Positions 1 through 6,047 of a DNA stretch of 8,131 bases are shown here, one piece after another. Numbering within the stretch: the first letter of the stretch is position 1; each line of letters starts with the position of its first letter. The notes under the pieces were generated by a model that was not told where the DNA came from, did not search any database, and worked only from the letters and a program-made list of their open reading frames with translations. A program made the position numbers and the translations under genes. The stretch is from NCBI GenBank assembly GCA_023251855.1, contig JAHEYA010000093.1, positions 1 through 8,131 on the forward strand. Direction: 5' to 3'. The stretch comes from Bacteroidota bacterium (GTDB lineage Bacteria; Bacteroidota; Bacteroidia; 2-12-FULL-35-15).

Positions 1-12
1 TGCTGCTAGTCA
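1..12 (+). tRNA. possible 3' tip of a tRNA cut by the window edge
   Basis: Bases 5-11 read GCTAGTC followed by A at 12. This would fit the 3' strand of a seven-base acceptor stem plus a discriminator base, with no encoded CCA, and with bases 1-4 as the end of the T stem. A strong terminator begins two bases later, as is common directly behind tRNA genes. A lysine tRNA starting GACTAGC would fit this acceptor, but this is a guess. The rest of the gene lies outside the window, so the cloverleaf cannot be tested, and the bases could equally be the end of another gene. Confidence 0.25.
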
Positions 13-13
13 T

Positions 14-56
14 GCCCCGAATTTGCATCTTTTCGATCTCTTTCGGGGCTTTTTTT
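14..56 (+). terminator. rho-independent terminator
   Basis: GCCCCGA at 14-20 pairs perfectly with TCGGGGC at 43-49, and seven T residues follow at 50-56. The 22-base loop is T-rich and rather long. The T run lies only on the right-hand side, so the element ends plus-strand transcription entering from the left. It does not serve the minus-strand gene that ends at 161. The roughly 100 bases between it and that gene hold nothing I can recognise. Confidence 0.7.
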
Positions 57-160
57 GTTATAAAAAATCAACAATCACTTGTTAATTGTGGGTTTCGTGT
101 TTACAGGTTCACCCTAATTAACAACTCATACAAATCGTTATAGAACTAAATAAACTCCAA

Positions 161-646
161 TTAGTTTTTTAGTATGAACGCTTTTTTTATCTCTTCTAGC
201 TGCAAAATATGGCGGTTGGTGTGAGCAATCATGAAATGGATCCAGTCGAGTTTAGTCATCAAGCCTAATATAGGATGTTTTATAGTTTGAGTCTCCAGTT
301 CAATGGTATTAGCATTGATATGCTGAATAATTTTTTCAATAATGCTGTTGACATTTTGAATAGCATCAGCATTACTTTTGAAAATGCCCTTAGGGAGTAC
401 ATATTCAGGGGCAGGAACTTTATAAAATCGATTGCTGACTAAAAGAATATTTAGTTTTTGTTCACCAAATAATTCAGTTTTAGTATTTTCTGTTTGTTCT
501 GTTTGAAGGGGGGTAGCAATAACTTTTGAAACAGCTTTATCAATCAAAAAAATATGCTCAACACACTCCAAAACCGACCAACTTTTTTCAGAGGGTTTAA
601 ATTCAACGGCAGCCTGACTTAGAGAGTCAAAAGAATTCAATAGCAA
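161..646 (-). CDS. DinB-like (DinB_2 superfamily) metal-binding four-helix protein, start uncertain
   Basis: The 161-residue reading (from TTG at 644-646) has the DinB/YfiT-like pattern. A W-S-V-L-E-x-V-E-H motif near the N terminus gives H31. A C-terminal A-H-T-N-R-H-I-L-Q-L motif gives H142 and H146. Together these form the three-histidine metal site typical of the fold. Relatives are often putative thiol-dependent hydrolases or transferases, but the substrate here is unknown. The start is a problem: no in-frame ATG exists before the stop at 725-727, and the TTG start removes most of the first helix. Helix-like codons continue upstream to about 682, where the frame overlaps the last three bases of purS, so an ATT (680-682) or ATA (662-664) start coupled to purS translation is possible. 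It lies downstream of purS on the same strand and is probably co-transcribed. Family assignment is fairly secure; function is not. Confidence 0.78.
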   Translation of the reverse strand: MLLNSFDSLSQAAVEFKPSEKSWSVLECVEHIFLIDKAVSKVIATPLQTEQTENTKTELFGEQKLNILLVSNRFYKVPAPEYVLPKGIFKSNADAIQNVNSIIEKIIQHINANTIELETQTIKHPILGLMTKLDWIHFMIAHTNRHILQLEEIKKAFILKN

Positions 647-677
647 TACGGTATTGCTTTGTATTTTCTCAGGTAAA

Positions 678-929
678 TTAATTTTCGAAAATTTTGAATT
701 CGTAAAATTCCATGATTTGGTTTGCTAATAATTTTTTACAAGCCTCATCTACTTTACTTGTTGCTGCATCTTTTGAAGCAGCTTCAATTTCAAGAGTAAT
801 ATGTTTACCGATACGAACGTTTTCAATTTCGGGCAAACCAAGATTTTTCATACTGCCTGTAACAGCTTTACCTTGTGGATCTAACAATGCTTTTAGGGGC
901 ATTACATCTATTTCAGCTCTGTATTTCAT
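678..929 (-). CDS. purS: phosphoribosylformylglycinamidine synthase subunit PurS
   Basis: PurS is the small dimeric subunit that bridges PurL and PurQ in the multi-subunit FGAM synthase, which converts FGAR to FGAM using glutamine and ATP in purine synthesis in the cytoplasm. The 83-residue length is typical. The N-terminal pattern of an M-P-L-K-A-L-L-D-P-Q-G-K-A-V type strand and helix, then G-L-P-E-I-E-N-V-R-I-G-K, and the C-terminal A-C-K-K-L-L-A-N-Q followed by E-F-Y-E-F matches the family. ATG at 927-929 is the natural start; an A-rich stretch precedes it and there is no clear Shine-Dalgarno site. No purQ or purL lies next to it: the downstream neighbour is a DinB-like gene that abuts its stop, and the upstream neighbour is pssA about 210 bp away. 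Confidence 0.93.
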   Translation of the reverse strand: MKYRAEIDVMPLKALLDPQGKAVTGSMKNLGLPEIENVRIGKHITLEIEAASKDAATSKVDEACKKLLANQIMEFYEFKIFEN

Positions 930-1031
930 TTTTTTATTTTTTAATTTCGGAATGACAGTTTTTAACTTATTTCGGTTTATTAATTGTATCGAATTAGTTT
1001 TTTACATTTCTGTTGTTATTTCAAACCTTTT

Positions 1032-1105
1032 TGTCATTCTGAATCCCTGTAAGGGTGAGGAATCTTTTTATTATGGAAAGATTTCTCCCTGCGGTCGAAA
1101 TGACA
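1032..1105. repeat. 74-bp imperfect inverted repeat, probable dispersed intergenic element
   Basis: The outer arms TGTCATT (1032-1038) and AATGACA (1099-1105) are exact reverse complements. The inner arms GTGAGGAATCTTT (1055-1067) and AAAGATTTCTCCC (1077-1089) pair with two mismatches around a short loop. The layout, with GTCATT ends and GAGGAATCTTT/AAAGATTTCTC inner arms, resembles non-coding palindromic repeats I associate with Bacteroidota intergenic DNA. It sits between the end of pssA and the start of purS on the minus strand, where the hairpin in mRNA could reduce read-through or stabilise the pssA transcript. A related partial end, TTCGGAATGACA, lies at 946-957 in the opposite orientation to the left arm. 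No transposase is present. Confidence 0.6.
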
Positions 1106-1140
1106 TTGATTGTAATTTATTTGAGCTCAATATATAATTC

Positions 1141-1875
1141 TTATTCGGTATATTCTCTACTTAAAATATTATTCACAACTGAAAGAATTATGTACAAAAA
1201 TATAATAAAAGGAATTGCAATGAATTGGAATAGTATTAACAAAAGCACTGAAATTATTAAAAAAGTAAAACGAATTTTATTGTCGGCCCAGCCAAAATTT
1301 TTGAATTTAAGCGCAAACAACGGAATTTCGGCTATAAGGAGATAGGACATAAGAATTGTTAATCCTAACAAACGCCATGGGTTTTGAAGAATTAAGAGCA
1401 GATTAAAGTCGCCAATGGTGGGTTGAAAAAATTGAATAAGTGGAATCGAACAAATTAATATTGCATTAGCAGGTGTAGGAACACCAATAAATGAAGATGT
1501 TTGACGAGTGTCGACATTAAATTTGGCTAAACGAACAGCAGAAAAAATAGTGATTAAGAACGCTGCAAAAATAAGCCAGGAAGGGAATTCAGAACTGTTA
1601 TTAGCAATAGCATTGGAGAGCAAAAAAAACATCACCACTCCCGGCACTACACCAAACGTAACCATATCTGCCAATGAATCCAATTGTTTACCTATTTCAG
1701 AATGTACATTTAAAAGACGTGCTGCAAATCCATCAAAAAAATCAAATACAGCCGCAATGCCCACTAGGTAAGCACTCCAGACTAAATCCCCTTTGAAGGC
1801 AGAAATGATTGCTAAACAGCCGCAGAATAAATTACCGCAAGTAATTACATTTGGTATATGTTTTTTTATCTGCAT
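1141..1875 (-). CDS. pssA: CDP-diacylglycerol--serine O-phosphatidyltransferase
   Basis: This membrane enzyme makes phosphatidylserine, the precursor of phosphatidylethanolamine, from CDP-diacylglycerol and L-serine. The CDP-alcohol phosphotransferase signature is complete: D45-x-x-D48-G49-x-x-A-R53, then G62-x-x-x-D66-x-x-x-D70, giving all four metal-binding aspartates. Features specific to bacterial PssA include the start P-N-x-I-T-x-x-N-L-F-x-G, the R115-L-A-K-F-N motif and the later G-V-P-T-P-A-N-A segment. Several hydrophobic helices follow (about 77-90, 100-115, 137-150, 160-180, 200-235). Its 244 residues fit the family. ATG at 1873-1875 starts just before the conserved N terminus. The TAATTTCG-like and TATTTTCG-like sequences within 60 bp upstream resemble the Bacteroidota -7 element, but I see no matching -33 box. 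purS follows 211 bp downstream on the same strand. Confidence 0.95.
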   Translation of the reverse strand: MQIKKHIPNVITCGNLFCGCLAIISAFKGDLVWSAYLVGIAAVFDFFDGFAARLLNVHSEIGKQLDSLADMVTFGVVPGVVMFFLLSNAIANNSSEFPSWLIFAAFLITIFSAVRLAKFNVDTRQTSSFIGVPTPANAILICSIPLIQFFQPTIGDFNLLLILQNPWRLLGLTILMSYLLIAEIPLFALKFKNFGWADNKIRFTFLIISVLLLILFQFIAIPFIIFLYIILSVVNNILSREYTE

Positions 1876-1975
1876 CGCGGAAGCGAAATTACAATTTCTA
1901 TTGTTTTAATTATTTACGAAAATAGTGTTTTAATTTTTAATTGCGATTAAATCGATAGGCCGGGCGCAGGCATTA

Positions 1976-2006
1976 AACCAGACAGGTTTTGAAAACCCGT
2001 CAGGTT
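1976..2006. repeat. palindromic repeat, copy 1
   Basis: Two arms meet at a single central G (1991). The left arm AACCAGACAGGTTTT (1976-1990) pairs with the right arm 1992-2006 at all but two positions, one of them G-T compatible. The core GACAGG-TTTTGAAAA-CCCGTCAGG closely resembles copy 2 at 2049-2077. No T run follows, so it is not a standard terminator. A GC-rich patch (1957-1970) lies just to the left. It lies between the divergent genes pssA and the PorV/PorQ-family gene. Confidence 0.6.
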
Positions 2007-2048
2007 GTTCCGGAAAACAATAAAAAGAAAAAAAACACGTTCTCACAA

Positions 2049-2077
2049 CCCTAACAGGGTTTGAAACCCTGTCAGGG
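2049..2077. repeat. palindromic repeat, copy 2
   Basis: CCCTAACAGGGTTT (2049-2062) and AAACCCTGTCAGGG (2064-2077) are reverse complements except for one wobble-compatible position, around the single base G2063. The element is the stronger of two related palindromes whose centres lie 72 bp apart. It ends 50 bp before the start codon of the outer-membrane protein gene and could fold in that gene's leader if transcription starts upstream. It looks like a REP-type dispersed palindrome; function unknown. Confidence 0.65.
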
Positions 2078-2127
2078 GATAAAAAAATCGAACTGATTAA
2101 AAAATTAGTTTAATTTTATAACGTTTT

Positions 2128-3198
2128 ATGAAAAAGAAAAATTTCTTATTCGTAGTAATTTCCTTAAGTGTTTGTCTGAATGCCTTGGCACAGGCTCCAA
2201 AATACAGTAATGAATTTTTAAGTATTGGTGTTGGGGCAAGAGCATTAGGGATGTCGAATTCTTATATAACATCAGCAAATGATGTTACCGCAGGTTATTG
2301 GAATCCGGCGGGATTGCTGGGTATTGGTAATCAGCACCAGGTTGCGTTAATGCACAGTGAATATTTTGCAGGTAGCGCCAAATATGATTATGGTGGATAC
2401 GCAAAACGTATTGACAGCTCAAGTGTGATTGGATTTACTGCGATACGTTTTGGTGCTGATGATATACCTAATACCACTGAGCTGATTGATGCAAATGGAA
2501 ATTTGAATTATAATAGAATTACTACTTTTTCTGCAACCGATTTTGCTTTTATTGTATCCTATGCAAAAACAACAAAAATTCCAGGTTTGCACTTAGGTGC
2601 GAATGCAAAAGTAATTCGCAGAAGAATAGGTGATTTTGCCGGAGCATGGGGGTTTGGATTGGATGCAGGAGCACAATACGATTACAAAAAATGGAAATTT
2701 GCAGCAATGGTCCGTGATGTTACATCCACATTTAATGCATGGACATTTAATTTATCGGATAAAACTAAAGCAGTGTTTATTTCTACAGGTAATGCGATCC
2801 CCGAGAACTCAGTAGAGATTACTTTACCAAAATTATTATTAGGTGGAGCCCGTAAATTTGATTTTACTCCAAAAATATCTTTGCTGGCGGAAGTTAATCT
2901 GGATGCTACTTTCGATGGTAAACGAAATGTGGTAATAAAAAGTAAAGCAATGAGTTTAGATCCTCATTTTGGTTTAGAGGCAGCCTATATGAACTTGATA
3001 TTTTTAAGAGCAGGGTTAGGTAATTATCAAACGTATACAGATATTAGTGGTAAAGAAATAAAAACAATTCAACCTAATATTGGTTTGGGTGTTCGGATCA
3101 AATATGTTACTATTGATTATGCGTTAGCGAATGTTGGAGATCAATTATATTCAAATGTGTTTTCGATAAAGCTGGACATTAATAGGAAAGTAAAATAA
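2128..3198 (+). CDS. PorV/PorQ-family outer-membrane beta-barrel protein
   Basis: The 356-residue protein starts with a signal peptide: a KKK n-region, a hydrophobic core at 6-17, and an A19-L-A21 cleavage site before Q22. The mature N terminus carries the family pattern: F-L-S-I-G-V-G-A-R-A-L-G-M, then the S-A-N-D-V-T-A-x-Y-W-N-P-A-G-L motif around 48-63. The rest alternates in short amphipathic strands and ends with a strand-like D-I-N-R-K-V-K, as expected of a FadL-like barrel. In the T9SS, PorV binds and shuttles cargo bearing C-terminal sorting domains and PorQ helps attach it, but the family has many paralogues of unknown role. This one looks more like a paralogue (of the kind annotated PorV2) than canonical PorV, which I cannot confirm. 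ATG at 2128 is supported by the signal peptide. The gene converges on a T9SS cargo gene 57 bp away. Confidence 0.85.
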   Translation: MKKKNFLFVVISLSVCLNALAQAPKYSNEFLSIGVGARALGMSNSYITSANDVTAGYWNPAGLLGIGNQHQVALMHSEYFAGSAKYDYGGYAKRIDSSSVIGFTAIRFGADDIPNTTELIDANGNLNYNRITTFSATDFAFIVSYAKTTKIPGLHLGANAKVIRRRIGDFAGAWGFGLDAGAQYDYKKWKFAAMVRDVTSTFNAWTFNLSDKTKAVFISTGNAIPENSVEITLPKLLLGGARKFDFTPKISLLAEVNLDATFDGKRNVVIKSKAMSLDPHFGLEAAYMNLIFLRAGLGNYQTYTDISGKEIKTIQPNIGLGVRIKYVTIDYALANVGDQLYSNVFSIKLDINRKVK

Positions 3199-3255
3199 TT
3201 TCACCTCAGGCCACACATATAGTATTTAAAGGTCACAGCAAGGAATTAAAAAAAT

Positions 3256-5802
3256 TTATTGAGCAATAATTATTTTTTTTATCACTACCCCTAGTTCGGT
3301 TTGCGCTTGCAGAAAATAAATTCCCGGCTTCATTTCCCCTTTTTCAATTATCAATTTCTTTCCCGTTTTAAACATCGGAAATAATTTTATTTCTTCACCT
3401 AGCATATTTATTATTTTGATGTTTATATTTTTTTGCTCTTCGGAAAATGTAATTGTAGCGAACGAGTTGAAAGGATTGGGATAAACTGACAATTGAATAT
3501 TGTTAATTGACAGTTGAGCAATTCCTTCAGGGGTTAGGGAGAAGCAGGCAGAAGTATCCGTACAATTATTTTGTGTAACAATAACTGCATAATTACCCAC
3601 AGTTGCTGCAATAAAACTTTGGCCGATTTGTCCTGAAATTGGGGTGTTTCCATTACTGCAATCAATCCATTGATAGGTTGCACCAGTAGCATGGGCCAAT
3701 AAAGTTGAAAGCCCAAGTTGTACCGAAACATCAACTGAATCTAAGGACAAATGAGTTGTTACGGTACTATCACAGCCATTTACAATCGAAGTTAGCACAT
3801 CAGTATAAGTTCCATTTATATAATAAGTGTGACTTCCGATTGTAAATCCTTGTCCTTTGCAAACTGAAGGTGATTGAAAGAATATGTTTTGAGCAGCTGA
3901 CGTTAAATGTGTAGAAATAACGCTATCACAGCCGTGATAAGAAGTTAGCGTATCAGAATAATTTCCGTTAGCAGTATAGGTATGTGTACCAACAGTGAGA
4001 GAATCACCATAACAAACTGTAAGCGATTGAGAATGTATATTGGATTGTAATACTGTTAGATGAGTTGTAATGGTGCTATCACAACCATTAATCAAAGAAG
4101 CTAAAACATCTGTATAAGTGCCACTGGTAGTGTAAGTATGACTCCCAACAGATACACTTTGCCCAACACAAACAATAGGCGATTGAGTATGTGTGATAGC
4201 TGTCAATACGGTTAAATGACTTGTAACGGTACTATCGCAACCATTAACCAGGGAGGTGAATATATCAGTAAAAGTTCCTGAGGTGTTATAAGTATGACTT
4301 CCAACTGTAATGCTTTGTCCTGCGCAAACACTAGTTGATTGAGCATGTGAGTTAACAGAAAATACAGTTAAGTGAGTGGTTAGGGTACTGTCGCAACCAT
4401 TGACTAGTGAAGTAAAAAGATCCGTGTAATTTCCGCTGGTGGTGTATGTGTGGCTACCAACAGTTACTGAATGTCCGGCACAAACAGTAGGTGATTGTGT
4501 TAAAGTATTTTGACTTAATACTATCAAATGAGTTGTTACAGAGCTATCACAGCCGAAATGCGAAGTAAGGTTATCATTATAAGTTCCGGTTGAATTATGA
4601 ATATGATTTCCAATGGTAATGGTATTTCCATAACATATTGTAGCAGATTGAGTAGATGAAGTTGGATTAATACAGTATTTAAATAATGTTCCCATACCAT
4701 TTATTCCGCCACCAGCAGCCATTCCCCAAAGAAAAGTGCCATCAGAAATGAAAGAACCTGCGGGACCACTTCCATTTGCAATGTTAGCAAAATCAAGCAT
4801 TTTAGTATATCCGGTTCCATTGGGCATTATTTTAAAAATTGTTCCTGCATTGTTTGTTCCACCTTGTTGAGTCATTCCATATAAATAATTACCAATAGAA
4901 ATAAAAGAACCGTAAGGGATCTTTCCATTTGAAATGCCAGCAAAATCAAACATATCAACATACCCACCGCTTCCATCCGCTTTTATTTTAAAAACAACTC
5001 CAAGGTTGTTGACGCCACCAATAGAGGTTATTCCATATAAATAAGTTCCATCAGAGATTAGTGATCCATAAGGAGTATCTCCGTTTGCACCATTGAAATC
5101 AAGTAGTTTAGAGTATCCTGTTCCATTAGTCATTATTTTAAAAATAACTCCTTTACTGTTTGTTCCTCCTTGATTAGTCATTCCATACAAAAAAGTTCCA
5201 TCAGAAATTAATGAGCCATATGGTGAAGCTCCATCAGCACCAGAAAAATCAAGCAGTTTGGCATACCCGGTTCCATTAAGCATAATTTTAAAAAGAGTTC
5301 CTTTGTTGCTTGTTCCACCTAATTCAGTAGTTCCGTATAAGAATGTTCCATCAGAAAAAAGAGAACCTCCCGGGAAAACCCCATCACCAGAAGCACCAAA
5401 CGTATGCAATAAAGTAAACCCAGTTCCATCCGGTTTTATTTTGAAGAGTACACCTGAAGAGTTGCTTCCACCTTGCTCAGCTAATCCATAAAGAAATGTT
5501 CCATCAGAAATGAGAGAACCTTCAGGTTGACTACCAGTTGTAATACCAGCAAAATCAAACAGTTTGGAATAATTAAGCCCATCAGGCATTATCTTAAAAA
5601 TGGTTCCCAAATTGTTTGAACCGCCTGCAGGTGTTAGTCCGTAGAGAAAACTGCCTTCCGAGAGAAGAGAGCCGGTTGGATTTCTTCCATTTGTAACGCC
5701 AGCAAAATCAAGTAGTTTGGTACATTGAGAGAAAGAGTTTAAAGTTAAAAGTTCTAAGTTTAAAGTTAAAATGGTTGTAATATATAGAATTGATTTTTTC
5801 AT
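3256..5802 (-). CDS. T9SS type A sorting-domain surface protein with seven GloVer-type repeats and six two-cysteine modules
   Basis: The 848-residue secreted protein reads, in order: signal peptide (1-26, ending S-F-S-Q); seven repeats of about 50 residues (30-380) of the form L-L-D-F-x-G, P-x-G-S-L-I-S-D-G-T-F-L-Y-G, G-G-x-N, G-x-x-F-K-I-x-x-x-G-T-G-Y; six modules of 51-52 residues (384-691) with Q-S-x-x-V-C-x-G, G-S-H-T-Y, G-x-Y-T-D and N-G-C-D-S-T; an Ig-like segment (692-760) with Y-Q-W-I-D-C and G-N-Y-A-V-x-V-T; and a type A sorting domain (about 771-848) with L-S-V-Y-P-N-P-F, G-x-Y-F and a basic end. The first block matches the GloVer tandem-repeat style (TIGR03803) and probably folds as a propeller. 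The sorting domain predicts export by the T9SS and attachment to the cell surface. ATG at 5800-5802 is preferred to an upstream in-frame TTG (5839-5841), because it places a KKS n-region directly before the hydrophobic core. No enzymatic motif is visible; binding or adhesion is an inference. Confidence 0.92.
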   Translation of the reverse strand: MKKSILYITTILTLNLELLTLNSFSQCTKLLDFAGVTNGRNPTGSLLSEGSFLYGLTPAGGSNNLGTIFKIMPDGLNYSKLFDFAGITTGSQPEGSLISDGTFLYGLAEQGGSNSSGVLFKIKPDGTGFTLLHTFGASGDGVFPGGSLFSDGTFLYGTTELGGTSNKGTLFKIMLNGTGYAKLLDFSGADGASPYGSLISDGTFLYGMTNQGGTNSKGVIFKIMTNGTGYSKLLDFNGANGDTPYGSLISDGTYLYGITSIGGVNNLGVVFKIKADGSGGYVDMFDFAGISNGKIPYGSFISIGNYLYGMTQQGGTNNAGTIFKIMPNGTGYTKMLDFANIANGSGPAGSFISDGTFLWGMAAGGGINGMGTLFKYCINPTSSTQSATICYGNTITIGNHIHNSTGTYNDNLTSHFGCDSSVTTHLIVLSQNTLTQSPTVCAGHSVTVGSHTYTTSGNYTDLFTSLVNGCDSTLTTHLTVFSVNSHAQSTSVCAGQSITVGSHTYNTSGTFTDIFTSLVNGCDSTVTSHLTVLTAITHTQSPIVCVGQSVSVGSHTYTTSGTYTDVLASLINGCDSTITTHLTVLQSNIHSQSLTVCYGDSLTVGTHTYTANGNYSDTLTSYHGCDSVISTHLTSAAQNIFFQSPSVCKGQGFTIGSHTYYINGTYTDVLTSIVNGCDSTVTTHLSLDSVDVSVQLGLSTLLAHATGATYQWIDCSNGNTPISGQIGQSFIAATVGNYAVIVTQNNCTDTSACFSLTPEGIAQLSINNIQLSVYPNPFNSFATITFSEEQKNINIKIINMLGEEIKLFPMFKTGKKLIIEKGEMKPGIYFLQAQTELGVVIKKIIIAQ
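3730..4653 (-). repeat. six tandem two-cysteine modules (coding repeat)
   Basis: This part of the surface-protein gene encodes residues 384-691, six units of about 51-52 residues. Each has one cysteine near position 7 (V-C-x-G) and one near position 35-36 (G-C-D-S), so one disulfide per module is likely. Units 2, 3, 4 and 6 contain N-G-C-D-S, while units 1 and 5 are one residue shorter with F-G-C or H-G-C. Silent sites differ widely between units, so the array is not a fresh duplication. Modules of this type are common in long Bacteroidota surface proteins and probably act as a stalk. Confidence 0.85.
4663..5715 (-). repeat. seven tandem GloVer-type repeats, probable seven-bladed propeller (coding repeat)
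   Basis: This part of the surface-protein gene encodes residues 30-380, seven units starting at about 30, 81, 131, 183, 233, 284 and 335. Each unit carries the G-S-x-x-S-D-G-T-F-L-Y-G core with small variations. The seventh unit ends in F-K-Y-C rather than F-K-I, marking the edge of the domain. Seven units of about 50 residues fit a seven-bladed beta-propeller; this is inferred from repeat number and length, not from a structure. Units differ at many silent positions. Confidence 0.82.
5736..5771 (-). repeat. 15-bp direct repeat with 21-bp period inside the signal-peptide code
   Basis: On the plus strand, AGTTTAAAGTTAAAA occurs at 5736-5750 and again, identical, at 5757-5771. The 21-bp period keeps frame, and the repeat encodes T-L-N at residues 13-15 and 20-22 of the surface protein, within the hydrophobic core of its signal peptide. 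The rest of the gene's repeats have much longer periods, so this is a separate event. Confidence 0.75.
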
Positions 5803-5838
5803 TAAATCGAATTTTAATTTTAGGTAAAAAACAGTTGA

Positions 5839-5870
5839 CAAAAATAAATATTCATAAAATTATCATGAAA
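5839..5870 (-). promoter_or_regulatory. candidate Bacteroidota-type promoter for the surface-protein gene
   Basis: Read on the minus strand, TATTTTTG (5846 down to 5839) matches the Bacteroidota -7 consensus TAnnTTTG exactly. A TTTC at 5870-5867, close to the -33 consensus TTTG, lies 20 bases upstream, the expected spacing. Transcription would start about 30 bases before the ATG at 5802. In so AT-rich a stretch a chance match is possible. Confidence 0.35.
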
Positions 5871-6047
5871 TAAAGGTATTACAAAGCTTTAACTTAATAA
5901 ACCAGATTGAAAAATTTAATTAAAAAAGATAAAATTAAATAAATAAATTTAATAAAAATTTTGCGAGAAAGTTTAAGATTAGATATTTTGGGGATTTTAA
6001 AATCATCCTTCCACGAACTTTCGTACTTTCGTTTCCAAATTACTAAA

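Noticed and set aside
712..1137. 141-codon open frame on the plus strand
   Set aside because: Its first half is antisense to purS and its second half runs through the inverted repeat; it has no family character, while purS on the other strand is a clear family member.
1055..1345. 96-codon open frame on the plus strand
   Set aside because: It starts inside the 74-bp inverted repeat and continues antisense to the end of pssA; no recognisable protein.
1508..1771. 87-codon open frame on the plus strand
   Set aside because: Lies fully antisense to the catalytic part of pssA, whose motifs are intact.
1976..2077. Possible short CRISPR array
   Set aside because: Only two units, differing in sequence and themselves full palindromes, with no further copies and no cas genes.
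2630..2815. 61-codon frame inside the PorV/PorQ-family gene
   Set aside because: Alternative frame of a clear barrel gene on the same strand; no signal or motif of its own.
3199..3255. Bidirectional terminator between the convergent genes
   Set aside because: No stem with a matching T run could be found in the 57 bases; only short AT-rich runs are present.
5258..5491. 77-codon proline-rich open frame on the plus strand
   Set aside because: Antisense of the propeller repeats; its composition is a by-product of the repeated glycine-rich code on the other strand.
5803..5841. Upstream TTG start (13 extra residues) for the surface protein
   Set aside because: It would put a long polar and mixed stretch before the signal peptide, whereas the ATG at 5800-5802 gives a normal basic n-region and core.
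5961..6047. Upstream TTG start (29 extra residues) for lnt
   Set aside because: The extra residues precede the first membrane helix and do not look like the family; GTG at 6048 directly fits the usual N terminus.
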